This document shows positions 34,000-43,106 of a stretch of DNA of 64,000 nt, one piece after another (the stretch's first letter is position 1; every line of letters starts with the position of its first letter). The notes under the pieces are model-generated. The model ran no database searches. It had not been told where the DNA came from and was given only the letters and a program-made list of their open reading frames with translations. The stretch covers positions 5,022,001 to 5,086,000 of the forward strand of contig NZ_JADBGF010000001.1 of NCBI RefSeq assembly GCF_014873495.1, read 5' to 3'. The position numbers and the translations under genes were made by a program. Source of the stretch: Streptomyces stelliscabiei (lineage in GTDB: Bacteria; Actinomycetota; Actinomycetes; Streptomycetales; Streptomycetaceae).

Positions 34000-35649
34000 T
34001 TGAGACACATCACCAGGGGACTCGTGACGGCCGGCGCCGTCCTGTCCTCCCTGCTCGCGATACCCGGCACGGCACAGGCCGCCGCTCCGGTGGTCAAGGA
34101 AGCGACCAGCGACTCGGCGGACTGGTCGGTCATCGACGTCCGCCTCAACCACGGCAGCGCGGTCGGCGAGGACGTCAAGAAGATCACCGCGAAGCTGCGT
34201 CCGCTCGGCAGCGCCGAGACCGACCCGCCCGTGGCCACGATCACCGACTTCACCCAGACGTACTGGGCCAGTTCGTGGGAGGGCGTCTGGTCGTCCCCGC
34301 CCGTCCACCTGGACACCCTCGGCGAGTACACGATCGACGTCGAGGCCACGACCAGCGGCGGCGAGAGCACCGTCCAGCAGAACGCGGGTGTGCTGCGCTA
34401 CGAGAAGCAGCCCGTGATCGCGGACTTCTCCGTCACACCGACCGAGCCGACCATCGACGACAAGCTCGTCACGGCCACCGGTGACCTCCTCCTGCGCGAC
34501 CCCGGCACCCGGTCGACCACGCCCATGCCGGGCGCCTCCGTCGACATCGACCTGGGCGGTTCGGTGGAGGAGACCGTCACCACGGACGACCAGGGTCACT
34601 TCTCCCTCGCCCGCGAGGTGAGCCAGGGCGGCTGGGCCCGGGCCGAGTACCGCAGCGATCTGGGCTACGCCACGGTCCCCTGGGTCGACATCAAGCCCAA
34701 GGCCGCCCCGACCCGCCTGATCCTCGACAAGAAGAACTTCCATGTCGTGGCGAACGCCGAGATGAAGGTCACCGGACGGCTGGAGTACCGAAGCGGCACC
34801 GAGTGGAAGCCGCTGGCGGGCATCCCGCTGGAGCTGGACTACAAGGACAGCCACATCACCGACGCGACCGAGGCGACCACGGACGCCGCCGGACGCTTCG
34901 CCTTCGTCAGGCGCGTCTACGGCGACACGAAGTTCGAAGTGGCCTTCCCGCCCTACCCGTACAACCCCTGGATCCAGCGGACCGCGACCGCCGACGTGAC
35001 GGCCGAGGTCACCTCGACCAGCAGGTTCACCGAGTTCACGGCCGCGCAGAACGAACACGCCCAGCTGGACATCACCGGCAGCGTGGACCTGTCCGGCAAC
35101 TACCACAGCGGCCGGATCAAGGTCGGCATCCAGTACTCCGCCGACGGCAGGACCGGCTGGAAGACCAAGAAGACGGTCACGACCGGCTTCGGCTCGCAGT
35201 TCATCGTCGAGGGACTCAAGGGCAACCCGGACGGCTACTGGCGACTGCGGTACGCCGGCGACACCAAGCGGGACATCAAGGGCACCACCAGCAAGGCCAT
35301 GCGCAAGGTGAAGGCCCTCACCCGGATCAAGGGCGCGGGCGCCTCCCCCGAGCCGGTCCGCGTCGGCCGCACCCTCACCGTCAAGGGCGTCCTCCAGGAG
35401 GCGAAGCCCGCGAGCACGACGGGCTGGACGAGCTGGAAGGCGTACGGCGGCAAGCGGGTCCAGATCCTGTTCCGGCCCAGGGGCGAGAAGACCTGGTACC
35501 TGATGGACACCGTCAAGACCAAGGCGAACGGCTCCTTCGCCAAGGGCATCAAGGCACCGATGGACGGCACCTGGGTGCCCGTCCACCTGGAGCCCGACAG
35601 CAAGCACTTCGCGGGCGCCGGCGCCGAGGACTACGTCGACGCGCGGTAA
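34000..35649 (+). CDS. Secreted beta-rich repeat protein
   Basis: 549 residues. A signal peptide (RHITRGLVTAGAVLSSLLAI..., cleavage near AQA-A) is followed by several beta-sandwich-like modules. Recurring patterns include TTDDQGHFSLAREV and TTDAAGRFAFVRRV, then KANGSFAKGI, which resemble carboxypeptidase-regulatory or Ig-like turns, and VKVTGRL/TVKGVLQ openings. There is no enzyme motif. The start is a TTG at 34000 with GGGGGG three bases upstream; an ATG at 33989 runs into a stop at once, and a later GTG (34024) would remove the basic part of the signal peptide. It probably binds the wall or cell surface. Followed by its own terminator and then hrpA. Confidence 0.8.
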   Translation: MRHITRGLVTAGAVLSSLLAIPGTAQAAAPVVKEATSDSADWSVIDVRLNHGSAVGEDVKKITAKLRPLGSAETDPPVATITDFTQTYWASSWEGVWSSPPVHLDTLGEYTIDVEATTSGGESTVQQNAGVLRYEKQPVIADFSVTPTEPTIDDKLVTATGDLLLRDPGTRSTTPMPGASVDIDLGGSVEETVTTDDQGHFSLAREVSQGGWARAEYRSDLGYATVPWVDIKPKAAPTRLILDKKNFHVVANAEMKVTGRLEYRSGTEWKPLAGIPLELDYKDSHITDATEATTDAAGRFAFVRRVYGDTKFEVAFPPYPYNPWIQRTATADVTAEVTSTSRFTEFTAAQNEHAQLDITGSVDLSGNYHSGRIKVGIQYSADGRTGWKTKKTVTTGFGSQFIVEGLKGNPDGYWRLRYAGDTKRDIKGTTSKAMRKVKALTRIKGAGASPEPVRVGRTLTVKGVLQEAKPASTTGWTSWKAYGGKRVQILFRPRGEKTWYLMDTVKTKANGSFAKGIKAPMDGTWVPVHLEPDSKHFAGAGAEDYVDAR

Positions 35650-35668
35650 CGCGCATCACAGGCACCGG

Positions 35669-35702
35669 ACGAGGGGCGGACGCAAAAGCGTTCGCCCCTC
35701 GT
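35669..35702 (+). terminator. Terminator after the secreted beta-rich protein gene
   Basis: 15-bp stem with one G:U pair (35669-35683 with 35688-35702) around AAAA, followed by TTTCG, 20 bases after the stop codon. Confidence 0.75.
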
Positions 35703-35730
35703 TTCGTCGAGGTGAGATCCTGGGTCGCGT

Positions 35731-38700
35731 ATGTCTACGCCACCTGCCCCCGCCTTCGGCGCCCTCGCCCCCCGTCTGGCCGAGCTGTCCCTGCGCGACG
35801 CGCACCGGCTCGGGCGCAGGCTCGAAGGCGCGCGCAAGATCCGTAAGCCCGAGGCCCGGGCCGCCGTGCTCGCCGAGATCGAGGCGGAGGTCGCCCAGGG
35901 CGAGTCCCGCATGGCCGAGCGTGCCGCGCGCGTGCCGGCCGTCTCGTACCCCGAGCAGCTGCCCGTCAGCCAGAAGAAGGACGACATCGCGGCCGCCATC
36001 CGCGATCACCAGGTCGTCATCGTCGCCGGTGAGACCGGCTCCGGGAAGACGACCCAGATTCCCAAGATCTGTATGGAGCTGGGGCGTGGCGTCCGCGGCA
36101 TGATCGGGCACACGCAGCCCCGTCGTATCGCCGCCCGCACGGTCGCCGAACGCGTCGCGGAGGAACTGCGGACGCCGCTGGGCGAGGCGGTGGGCTGGAA
36201 GGTCCGCTTCACCGACCAGGTCAACCCGGACGCCACCTTCGTCAAGCTGATGACGGACGGCATCCTGCTCGCCGAGATCCAGACGGACCGCGAGCTGCGC
36301 GCCTACGACACGATCATCATCGACGAGGCCCACGAGCGGTCCCTCAACATCGACTTCCTGCTGGGCTATCTCGCTCAGCTGCTGCCCCGGCGCCCCGATC
36401 TCAAGGTCGTCATCACCTCCGCGACCATCGACCCCGAGCGCTTCTCCCGTCACTTCGGCGACGCGCCGATCGTCGAGGTCAGCGGCCGTACCTATCCGGT
36501 GGAGGTGCGCTACCGCCCCCTGCTGGAGGAGGACGGCGACGACGCCGACCGGGACCAGATCACCGCGATCTGTGACGCCGTCGAGGAGCTTCAGGGCGAG
36601 GGGAAGGGCGACATCCTCGTCTTCCTCTCCGGGGAGCGGGAGATCCGCGACACCGCCGACGCGCTGATCAAGAAGAACTACCGGTTCACGGAGGTGCTCC
36701 CGCTGTACGCCCGGCTCTCGCACGCCGAGCAGCACCGGGTCTTCCAGCCGCACACGGGCCGCCGGATCGTCCTGGCCACGAACGTCGCCGAGACCTCGCT
36801 CACGGTCCCCGGCATCAAGTACGTCATCGACCCGGGCTTCGCCCGCATCAGCCGCTACAGCCATCGCACCAAGGTCCAGCGGCTCCCGATCGAGGCGATC
36901 TCCCAGGCCAGCGCCAATCAGCGCAAGGGCCGCTGCGGCCGTACGTCCGACGGTGTCTGCATCCGCCTGTACAGCGAGGACGACTTCGAGGCGCGTCCGG
37001 AGTTCACGGACGCGGAGATCCTCCGGACGAACCTCGCCTCCGTCATCCTGCAGATGACCGCGGCCGGCCTCGGTGACATCGAGAAGTTCCCCTTCATCGA
37101 CCCGCCGGACCACCGCAACATCCGCGACGGCGTCCAGCTCCTCCAGGAGCTCGGCGCGCTCGACCCGGCACAGAAGGACGCACGCAAGCGGCTGACCCCG
37201 ATGGGCCGCAAGCTCTCGCAGCTGCCGGTCGACCCGCGTCTGGCCCGTATGGTCGTCGAGGCCGACAAGAACGGCTGTGCCCGCGAGGTCATGGTGATCG
37301 CCGCCGCGCTCTCCATCCAGGACCCGCGCGAGCGCCCCGCCGACAAACAGGCCCAGGCGGACCAGCAGCACGCCCGCTTCAAGGACGAGACGAGCGACTT
37401 CCTCGCCTACCTCAACCTCTGGCGGTACGTCCGCGAGCAGCAGAAGGAACGCGGCTCGTCGTCCTTCCGCCGGATGTGCAAGCAGGAGTACCTGAACTTC
37501 CTGCGGATCCGCGAGTGGCAGGACATCTACAGCCAACTGCGCACGGTCGCCCGGCAGATGGACATCCATCTCAACGAGGACGACGCCCCCGAGCAGCACG
37601 TCCACCTCTCCCTCCTGGCCGGTCTGCTCTCCCACATCGGCATGAAGGACGTGAAGGAGACCGGGGGCGAGGGCGGACGGAACACGGGCAAGAACGAGTA
37701 CCTGGGCGCCCGGAACGCCAAGTTCGCGATCTTCCCCGGCTCGGCCCTCTTCAAGAAGCCCCCGCGCTTCGTGATGTCGGCGGAACTGGTGGAGACCTCG
37801 CGCCTGTGGGCCCGGGTGAACGCCAGGATCGAGCCCGAGTGGGTCGAGCCGCTCGCCGAGCACCTGCTGAAGCGCACGTACAGCGAGCCGCACTGGGAGA
37901 AGGACCAGGCGGCCGTGATGGCGTACGAGAAGGTCACGCTGTACGGCGTGCCGATCGTCGTCCAGCGGAAGATCAACTATGGGCGGATCGACGCGGAGGC
38001 CAGCCGCGAGCTGTTCATCCGGAACGCGCTCGTCGAGGGCGACTGGCGCACGCACCACAAGTTCTTCGCCGACAACCGCAGGCTCCTCAGCGAGGTCGAG
38101 GAGCTGGAGCACCGGGCCCGGCGCCGGGACATCGTGGTCGACGACGACACCCTGTTCGACTTCTACGACCAGCGAGTCCCCGAGCATGTCGTCTCCGGCG
38201 CCCACTTCGACTCGTGGTGGAAGCACAAGCGCCATGAGCAGCCGGACTTCCTGGACTTCGAGCGGGAGATGCTCATCCGGGAGTCGGCGGAGGCGGTCAC
38301 GAAGGCCGACTACCCGGACTCCTGGCGCCAGGGGCAGCTCAAGTTCCGTGTCACGTACCAGTTCGAGCCGGGTGCCGACGCGGACGGGGTGACGGTCCAC
38401 GTCCCCCTCCAGGTCCTCAACCAGGTCACCGCCGAGGGCTTCGACTGGCAGATCCCGGGTCTGCGGGAGCAGGTCGTGACGGAGCTGATCCGTTCCCTCC
38501 CCAAGCCGATCCGCCGCAACTACGTACCGGCGCCCAACTTCGCGCGGCGCTTCCTGGACCAGGCGGTCCCCCTCCAGGAGCCGCTGCCGGTGACGATGGC
38601 CCGCGAACTGAAGCGCATGGTGGGCGTCCCGGTGACGCCCGAGGACTTCGACTGGTCCCGGGTCCCCGACCATCTGAAGATCACCTTCCGGATCGTCGAC

Positions 38701-39708
38701 GAGCGGCGCCGGAAGGTGGCCGAGGACAAGGACCTGGAGGCGCTGCGGCTGCGGCTGAAGCCGAAGGCCCGTCAGGCCCTCTCCCAGGCCGCCGCCGCGA
38801 CCGCCGAGCGCGAGGGCGGCGAGTCCCTGGAGCGCAAGGGCCTCACCGACTGGACCATCGGCTCGCTCACCCGTGTCTTCGAGACCCGCAGGGCCGGGCA
38901 GCCGGTGAAGGCGTACCCGGCCCTCGTGGACGACGGGCCGACGTCGAACACCGTCTCCGTCCGCCTCTTCGACACCGAGGCGGAGCAGGCCGAAGCGATG
39001 TGGAAGGGCACCCGGAGACTCATCCTCCGCAACATTCCGGTCAACCCTGCGAAGTTCGCGAGCGAAAAGCTCACCAATGCTCAGAAGCTGGCACTGTCCG
39101 CGAATCCGCATGGTTCGATCCAGGCGCTGTTCGACGACTGCGCGATGGCGGCGGCCGACAAACTGATCGCCGACTTCGGCGGGCCCGCCTGGGACGAGTC
39201 GTCGTACCGCAAGCTGTACGACAAGGTGCGCGCGGAGATCGTCGACACGACGGTCCGTACGGTCGGGCAGGTGCAGCAGGTGCTGGCCGCCTGGCAGGCC
39301 TGCGAGCGCCGACTGAAGTCCACGCGCAGCCCGGCCCTCCTCGCCAACCTCGCGGATGTACGGGGGCAGCTGGACGCCCTGGTGAAGCCCGGGTTCGTCA
39401 CGGAGGCGGGGCTGCGGCGGCTGCCGGACCTGATGCGTTACCTGGTGGCGGCCGACCGCCGGCTGCAGCAGATGCCCACCGCCGTCCAGCGGGACACGTC
39501 CCGCATGGAGAAGGTGCACGAGATGCGCGACGAGTACGCCTGGCTGCTGGAACAGCTCCCCCAGGGCCGGCCCGTCCCCTCGTCGGTCCTGGAGATCCGC
39601 TGGATGATCGAGGAGCTGCGCGTCAGCTACTTCGCGCACGCCCTGGGCACGGCGTACCCCGTCTCCGACAAGCGGATCGTGAAGGCGATCGACGCGGCGG
39701 TGCCGTAA
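35731..39708 (+). CDS. hrpA: ATP-dependent RNA helicase HrpA
   Basis: 1325 residues, the normal length of HrpA. DEAH-family core: Walker A GETGSGKTTQ (about 100), motif II IIIDEAHERS (about 196-205), SAT-like ITSATID, NVAETSLTVPG, and QRKGRCGR (about 393-400). Next come the winged-helix, ratchet and OB domains, then the long HrpA-specific C-terminal region (DUF3418-like, about 690-1320). In E. coli HrpA handles mRNA structure and rescues collided ribosomes. The ATG at 35731 starts MSTPPAPAFG. The gene sits between two identical tRNA-Asp genes and upstream of the bldC block, as I remember for S. coelicolor. The 1394-codon open frame on the opposite strand is a shadow. Confidence 0.96.
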   Translation: MSTPPAPAFGALAPRLAELSLRDAHRLGRRLEGARKIRKPEARAAVLAEIEAEVAQGESRMAERAARVPAVSYPEQLPVSQKKDDIAAAIRDHQVVIVAGETGSGKTTQIPKICMELGRGVRGMIGHTQPRRIAARTVAERVAEELRTPLGEAVGWKVRFTDQVNPDATFVKLMTDGILLAEIQTDRELRAYDTIIIDEAHERSLNIDFLLGYLAQLLPRRPDLKVVITSATIDPERFSRHFGDAPIVEVSGRTYPVEVRYRPLLEEDGDDADRDQITAICDAVEELQGEGKGDILVFLSGEREIRDTADALIKKNYRFTEVLPLYARLSHAEQHRVFQPHTGRRIVLATNVAETSLTVPGIKYVIDPGFARISRYSHRTKVQRLPIEAISQASANQRKGRCGRTSDGVCIRLYSEDDFEARPEFTDAEILRTNLASVILQMTAAGLGDIEKFPFIDPPDHRNIRDGVQLLQELGALDPAQKDARKRLTPMGRKLSQLPVDPRLARMVVEADKNGCAREVMVIAAALSIQDPRERPADKQAQADQQHARFKDETSDFLAYLNLWRYVREQQKERGSSSFRRMCKQEYLNFLRIREWQDIYSQLRTVARQMDIHLNEDDAPEQHVHLSLLAGLLSHIGMKDVKETGGEGGRNTGKNEYLGARNAKFAIFPGSALFKKPPRFVMSAELVETSRLWARVNARIEPEWVEPLAEHLLKRTYSEPHWEKDQAAVMAYEKVTLYGVPIVVQRKINYGRIDAEASRELFIRNALVEGDWRTHHKFFADNRRLLSEVEELEHRARRRDIVVDDDTLFDFYDQRVPEHVVSGAHFDSWWKHKRHEQPDFLDFEREMLIRESAEAVTKADYPDSWRQGQLKFRVTYQFEPGADADGVTVHVPLQVLNQVTAEGFDWQIPGLREQVVTELIRSLPKPIRRNYVPAPNFARRFLDQAVPLQEPLPVTMARELKRMVGVPVTPEDFDWSRVPDHLKITFRIVDERRRKVAEDKDLEALRLRLKPKARQALSQAAAATAEREGGESLERKGLTDWTIGSLTRVFETRRAGQPVKAYPALVDDGPTSNTVSVRLFDTEAEQAEAMWKGTRRLILRNIPVNPAKFASEKLTNAQKLALSANPHGSIQALFDDCAMAAADKLIADFGGPAWDESSYRKLYDKVRAEIVDTTVRTVGQVQQVLAAWQACERRLKSTRSPALLANLADVRGQLDALVKPGFVTEAGLRRLPDLMRYLVAADRRLQQMPTAVQRDTSRMEKVHEMRDEYAWLLEQLPQGRPVPSSVLEIRWMIEELRVSYFAHALGTAYPVSDKRIVKAIDAAVP

Positions 39709-39808
39709 CGACCCCTTCACTGAAAGTGAGTTCGCGCGGCGGGCTCCCGCTCCTGTACAGTCTCTTCTCGCAGGCCAGCGCGGCAAGAGGGCGCGGACTG
39801 CGAAACCT

Positions 39809-39883
39809 GGTCCTGTGGAGCAGTTTGGAGTGCTCGCCACCCTGTCAAGGTGGAGGCCGCGGGTTCAAATCCCGTCAGGACCG
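39809..39883 (+). tRNA. tRNA-Asp(GUC), copy 2
   Basis: Identical over 75 bases to the gene at 33727-33801: anticodon GTC, discriminator G. About 100 bases after the hrpA stop, with its own terminator. Confidence 0.96.
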
Positions 39884-39892
39884 CTTGATCGC

Positions 39893-39929
39893 CGAGAGGC
39901 CCGCATTCGAAGAGAATGCGGGCCTCTCG
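39893..39929 (+). terminator. Terminator after tRNA-Asp copy 2
   Basis: Perfect 16-bp stem (39893-39908 with 39914-39929) around GAAGA, nine bases after the tRNA. Confidence 0.85.
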
Positions 39930-40457
39930 CCGTGTGCGGCGACATCTCCCCGATCCGGCCACCTCACCCCGCAGGGCCCACCGCCCCAATAACGGGCGCA
40001 GCCCTGACGACCACGCGGCCCTCCACACTCCTGCCAACGGCGTCGGGGCCTCATGCCGCCGAGCGCGCTCAGGTCCCGCGCGAGCTGGAGCGGGGCGACG
40101 CGACCGCCGTTGGTGAGGACTGTCAGCCGGCATGACGTCCGGGTCGAGGCGCGGGGCTCGCGCCGACCGGGCGAGGCGGGGGCGGCCCTGACGGCCACCG
40201 GGCGCCGCGCCCACGCCCCCGGTGTGTCGGGCCCTCGCCGGTCGAGCGCCGCGCCGTAGCCGCGCGGGAGCGACCGTCACCGTCCAAGGTTCAGGACGAT
40301 TGGGGTCGTTGGGCGGTGCGGGGCACCCGGGGCGCCTCGTGCGCTTCCCGCGCCCCCGGAGGGCGCCCACGCTCCCTCCTCGGGCGCGGTGGGGGTTGAC
40401 GGCGTCACATTCCGCCGGTACCTCAGATTCAGGGCCCCGAGACCCCGGAGGTGGCGT
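39930..40457. other. Gene-free stretch
   Basis: 528 bases with no supported gene on either strand. Short overlapping frames are Arg/Ala-rich shadows. A possible -35 (TTGACG, 40396-40401) lies about 60 bases before the small gene at 40458, with only a weak -10 (TACCTC, 40419-40424). Confidence 0.45.
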
Positions 40458-40649
40458 ATGGCGGCGTCCGCTCGGCACGAGACCCGCGCATTGCTCCGTG
40501 CACATCTGTCGGCCGCTTCCTCGTACCGCCACCTCACCCGCCACTGCCCCATCTGTCACCGCCTGCTGCGGCTGGCGACGGAGCACGGGGCGGGCGGCGA
40601 GGACGGCGCGGAGGGGCCCGCGGCGGACGAGGCGCCCTCCAAGGCGTGA
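40458..40649 (+). CDS. Small conserved Cys/His protein (DUF6274-like)
   Basis: 63 residues: MAASARHETRALLRAHLSAA followed by YRHLTRHCPICHRLLRLA. C30 and C33 with flanking H29 and H34 form a compact possible zinc knuckle (HCPICH). The tail is acidic and disordered. I recall this short sequence as a conserved Streptomyces family near bldC (DUF6274), but that is from memory. The ATG at 40458 has GGAGGTGG five bases upstream, which makes the start secure. Function unknown. After it, 40650-40950 holds no gene. Confidence 0.8.
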   Translation: MAASARHETRALLRAHLSAASSYRHLTRHCPICHRLLRLATEHGAGGEDGAEGPAADEAPSKA

Positions 40650-40950
40650 GACGCGCTCCGCAGGGAACACACTCGGCTAGGCGGAACGGCTGGGGCGCGC
40701 CACGAGCAACTCCCGTTGCCATTACCGCAGATGCCGCTCGGGCAGCAAGGACCCCGCTGTGTGACGGGTGTCACCGTATGAGTTTTCAGAACGCCGGTTC
40801 TTACCGGTCTCCTACAACTGGTCAATTTAATATGTGCAATTGCACCAGTCCCCGAGACCCTCCACAGGAGATCCGACAGGCCTCCCCAGAGTCCGACAAG
40901 CCCGCGCACAACCTGTCGCTTCCCGATCGGATACCCCCGGTCCGGTGCAC

Positions 40951-40991
40951 AAAAAAAGATCGCGCTGGACCCGGCGGAGTCCAGCGCGATC
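40951..40991 (-). terminator. Canonical intrinsic terminator of bldC
   Basis: On the minus strand a perfect 13-bp stem (40991-40979 with 40970-40958), 8-base loop, followed directly by seven Ts (40957-40951). It is a textbook Rho-independent terminator, about 190 bases after the bldC stop, leaving a long 3' UTR with no gene. Confidence 0.92.
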
Positions 40992-41178
40992 TACGACGCA
41001 CCCTTGGTGCTTGCCTGACGATGTCCAGGGGGCCTGAGGCCTCCCGGAAAGTTCTGTGTGGCTCGGGCGTGGGATCTGTTGGGGCAGAACCCGCGTCGTT
41101 CAAAGCTGTTTGAGCGGTGGTGCTTCCAGGCTCCCGGCCGATTGGGGGACCAGCCGAAATGCCCTGTTAAGCGAGGGT

Positions 41179-41385
41179 TCAGGCCTCGCTGCGCTGCTGC
41201 GGAATACCCGCGAGCAGTGCGCGGACCTCAGCCTCGCGGTAGCGGCGGTGTCCGCCGAGCGTGCGGATGGACGTGAGCTTGCCGGCCTTCGCCCACCGCG
41301 TGACCGTCTTCGGGTCCACACGGAACATGGTGGCGACCTCAGCCGGGGTCAGCAGCGGCTCGGCATCAGGGGTGCGAGCGGTCAT
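41179..41385 (-). CDS. bldC: Developmental regulator BldC
   Basis: 68-residue MerR-like winged helix-turn-helix protein: LLTPAEVATMFRVDPKTVTR (about 11-30) and WAKAGKLTSIRTLGGHRRYR (about 31-50). This is the BldC sequence as I remember it. BldC binds DNA by head-to-tail oligomerization on direct repeats and holds back the onset of sporulation in Streptomyces. The ATG at 41385 has GAGGAGG about nine bases upstream. It is monocistronic, with a long upstream region that carries a striking inverted repeat (41618-41650) and a long 3' UTR ending in a strong terminator. Confidence 0.97.
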   Translation of the reverse strand: MTARTPDAEPLLTPAEVATMFRVDPKTVTRWAKAGKLTSIRTLGGHRRYREAEVRALLAGIPQQRSEA

Positions 41386-42040
41386 GAGCGGCCTCCTCGG
41401 GAGAACCGAACCTTCTCGGTTCTTTCCTCTAAATTCTGCACCTTGACCCGCGTTGCCCGAAATGGCGGACGCGAGTCGAGTCGGTTATAGGACGAACGGC
41501 TTGTCCTCGGCACTACAACTACACCATCCGTCCAGCCGCGTCGGCCAAACCGATGGAATTGCCCTCCCAGGTGTTCATCAGCGACGGATGCCGATGGACT
41601 ACCCCATAGCGGACAGTCACGCCACTGTGACGATCAGTCACAGTGGCGTGCAGGAGTCACGAGACCCCCCCAATAGCGTGCAATGCTGAGATTCCACCCA
41701 AACGCGGGCAGAAGGAGCCTCCCCCGGGCTCCTTGTCCTATTTTGACACGAGGAGGTGCGTAAGAGGCAAGGCCCGCGTAAGTGCAATCCGTCACGCTTG
41801 GCGGCTTCTTGACGCAAAAGCCCGGATCGGGACCTACGTCCCCCTGTGACGCCCCGCAGGTAACTGCGCGGTGTCAAGCTTGGGTCAAGGGTGGACAGTT
41901 CACCATGGTTCGGCCTTCATGGAAAGCCTTTGCCCGCTGGCCCCACAAGTCACAAGTACGGCTGCGGGGTTGCGTCGGTTCAACCGGATCAGTCCGGTTC
42001 TGCTCGCCGAGTGCCCGAACCTGATCGCCGAGAGCCGGTC
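41386..42040. other. Long upstream region of bldC
   Basis: 655 bases with lower GC than the surroundings and no supported gene; a 78-codon frame from 41453 has no ribosome site. It probably contains multiple bldC promoters and operators. The inverted repeat at 41618-41650 is the most obvious element. Confidence 0.5.
41618..41650. repeat. 14-bp perfect inverted repeat upstream of bldC
   Basis: CACGCCACTGTGAC (41618-41631) and GTCACAGTGGCGTG (41637-41650) around GATCA, about 235-265 bases upstream of bldC. GTCAC/GTGAC-type half-sites resemble those bound by BldD. It lacks a T-run, so a terminator role is less likely than an operator or structured RNA. Confidence 0.85.
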
Positions 42041-42883
42041 TCAGTTCGCCGAGCGCCGGTCCCGCACCGCCCGCCAGCGCTCGACCAGCCGCCCGTACGC
42101 CTCCCCGGCGGCAGGCCCGTCCCCGTCGCGGAGAGCCTCGATGCCCTCGGCGACATCGGCGGCGGAGTGGTCGCCGTCCAGCTCGGCGGCGGGCAGGACG
42201 TGCACCAGGCCGCCGTAGTCCAGCTCGACGAGCGAGCGCGGGTGGAACTCCTCCAGCCAGCGGCCCACGTCGATCAGACCGTCGACGAGCGGCCCCTCGT
42301 CGACGGTGTCCCGCAGGGTCCGCAGCCCACGCGCCACGCGCCGCCGGGCCTGCACCATGGGAGTGCGATAGCGAAGCACCGGCGAGTTCTCGCCGGATCC
42401 CTTCTCGTAGGTGCGCTCCTCGTCCGAGACGAGCACGAACCAGTTCAGCGGCACCTGCCAGGTCGCCGTGCGGATCCACGGACGGGCGTCGGGGTTGCCG
42501 GCCATCCACCGCTCGTAGTCCTGGCTCGCCTGGCGCCGCACCAGAGGCGGCAGCACCGCGTCCAGGACCGGGGCGGGCAGCTCCTCGGCCAGGTCGCCGA
42601 GCGCCTGCCAGCCGCGCAGCCGGGTCCGCCAGGGGCACACGCAGACCACCCCGTCGACGTCCAGCACGAAGGCGTCCCCGCTCTCGTGCACCGGCACCGG
42701 CATGGGCGGGGTCGGCAGCAGGTCGGCCAGCGAGCGGCGCAGCTCGTCCTGGTAGGAGGGCCGGTCGGTGCGCCGGGCGTAGCGGGCCCAGTGGCCGCGC
42801 TCCGGCTCGGGGAAGGCCGCCAGCGGTTCGTACACGCGAAGGTAGGACGCGTACGGGACGATCACCGAGGACACCTTGGGCAC
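42041..42883 (-). CDS. Conserved hypothetical protein between bldC and vdh
   Basis: 280 residues, not recognised as any enzyme. Start: MPKVSSVIVPYASYLRVYEP. The body has aromatic, well-conserved-looking blocks (LNWFVLVSDEERTY, RRRVARGLRTLRDTV, LVELDYGGLVHVL) and no membrane segment or signal peptide, so it is a soluble cytoplasmic protein. From memory, S. coelicolor has an uncharacterized homologue (SCO4090) in the same place. The gene is divergent from vdh (223 bases apart) and upstream of bldC on the same strand but 655 bases away, so not in one operon with it. Function unknown. Confidence 0.85.
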   Translation of the reverse strand: MPKVSSVIVPYASYLRVYEPLAAFPEPERGHWARYARRTDRPSYQDELRRSLADLLPTPPMPVPVHESGDAFVLDVDGVVCVCPWRTRLRGWQALGDLAEELPAPVLDAVLPPLVRRQASQDYERWMAGNPDARPWIRTATWQVPLNWFVLVSDEERTYEKGSGENSPVLRYRTPMVQARRRVARGLRTLRDTVDEGPLVDGLIDVGRWLEEFHPRSLVELDYGGLVHVLPAAELDGDHSAADVAEGIEALRDGDGPAAGEAYGRLVERWRAVRDRRSAN

Positions 42884-43106
42884 GCCTCCTCCCTCCCCCG
42901 GCTGTCACCGGGGAAACCTGCCGAACCCGCACACCGGCGGGCCGGAAAACTGTGCGGATCGCACCACGTCCGTACTCCGGGAGTGGGGTGATCCTGAGGC
43001 TGCGCCGCTGTACGGCGGACGCAGGCTCTAATCTCATGCCCACAGACCCCGCCACCCGTACGGGAGCCTGTACCCAACCGCCGCTTCTTACCCAGGAGTC
43101 ACCACA

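Noticed and set aside
35656..39840. 1394-codon open frame on the minus strand
   Set aside because: Exact shadow of hrpA, whose helicase motifs are unmistakable on the plus strand; the shadow is low-complexity Leu/Val/Arg/Gly sequence.
41453..41689. 78-codon gene upstream of bldC
   Set aside because: No ribosome site, no typical codon bias, and it runs through the 14-bp inverted repeat; likely regulatory DNA.
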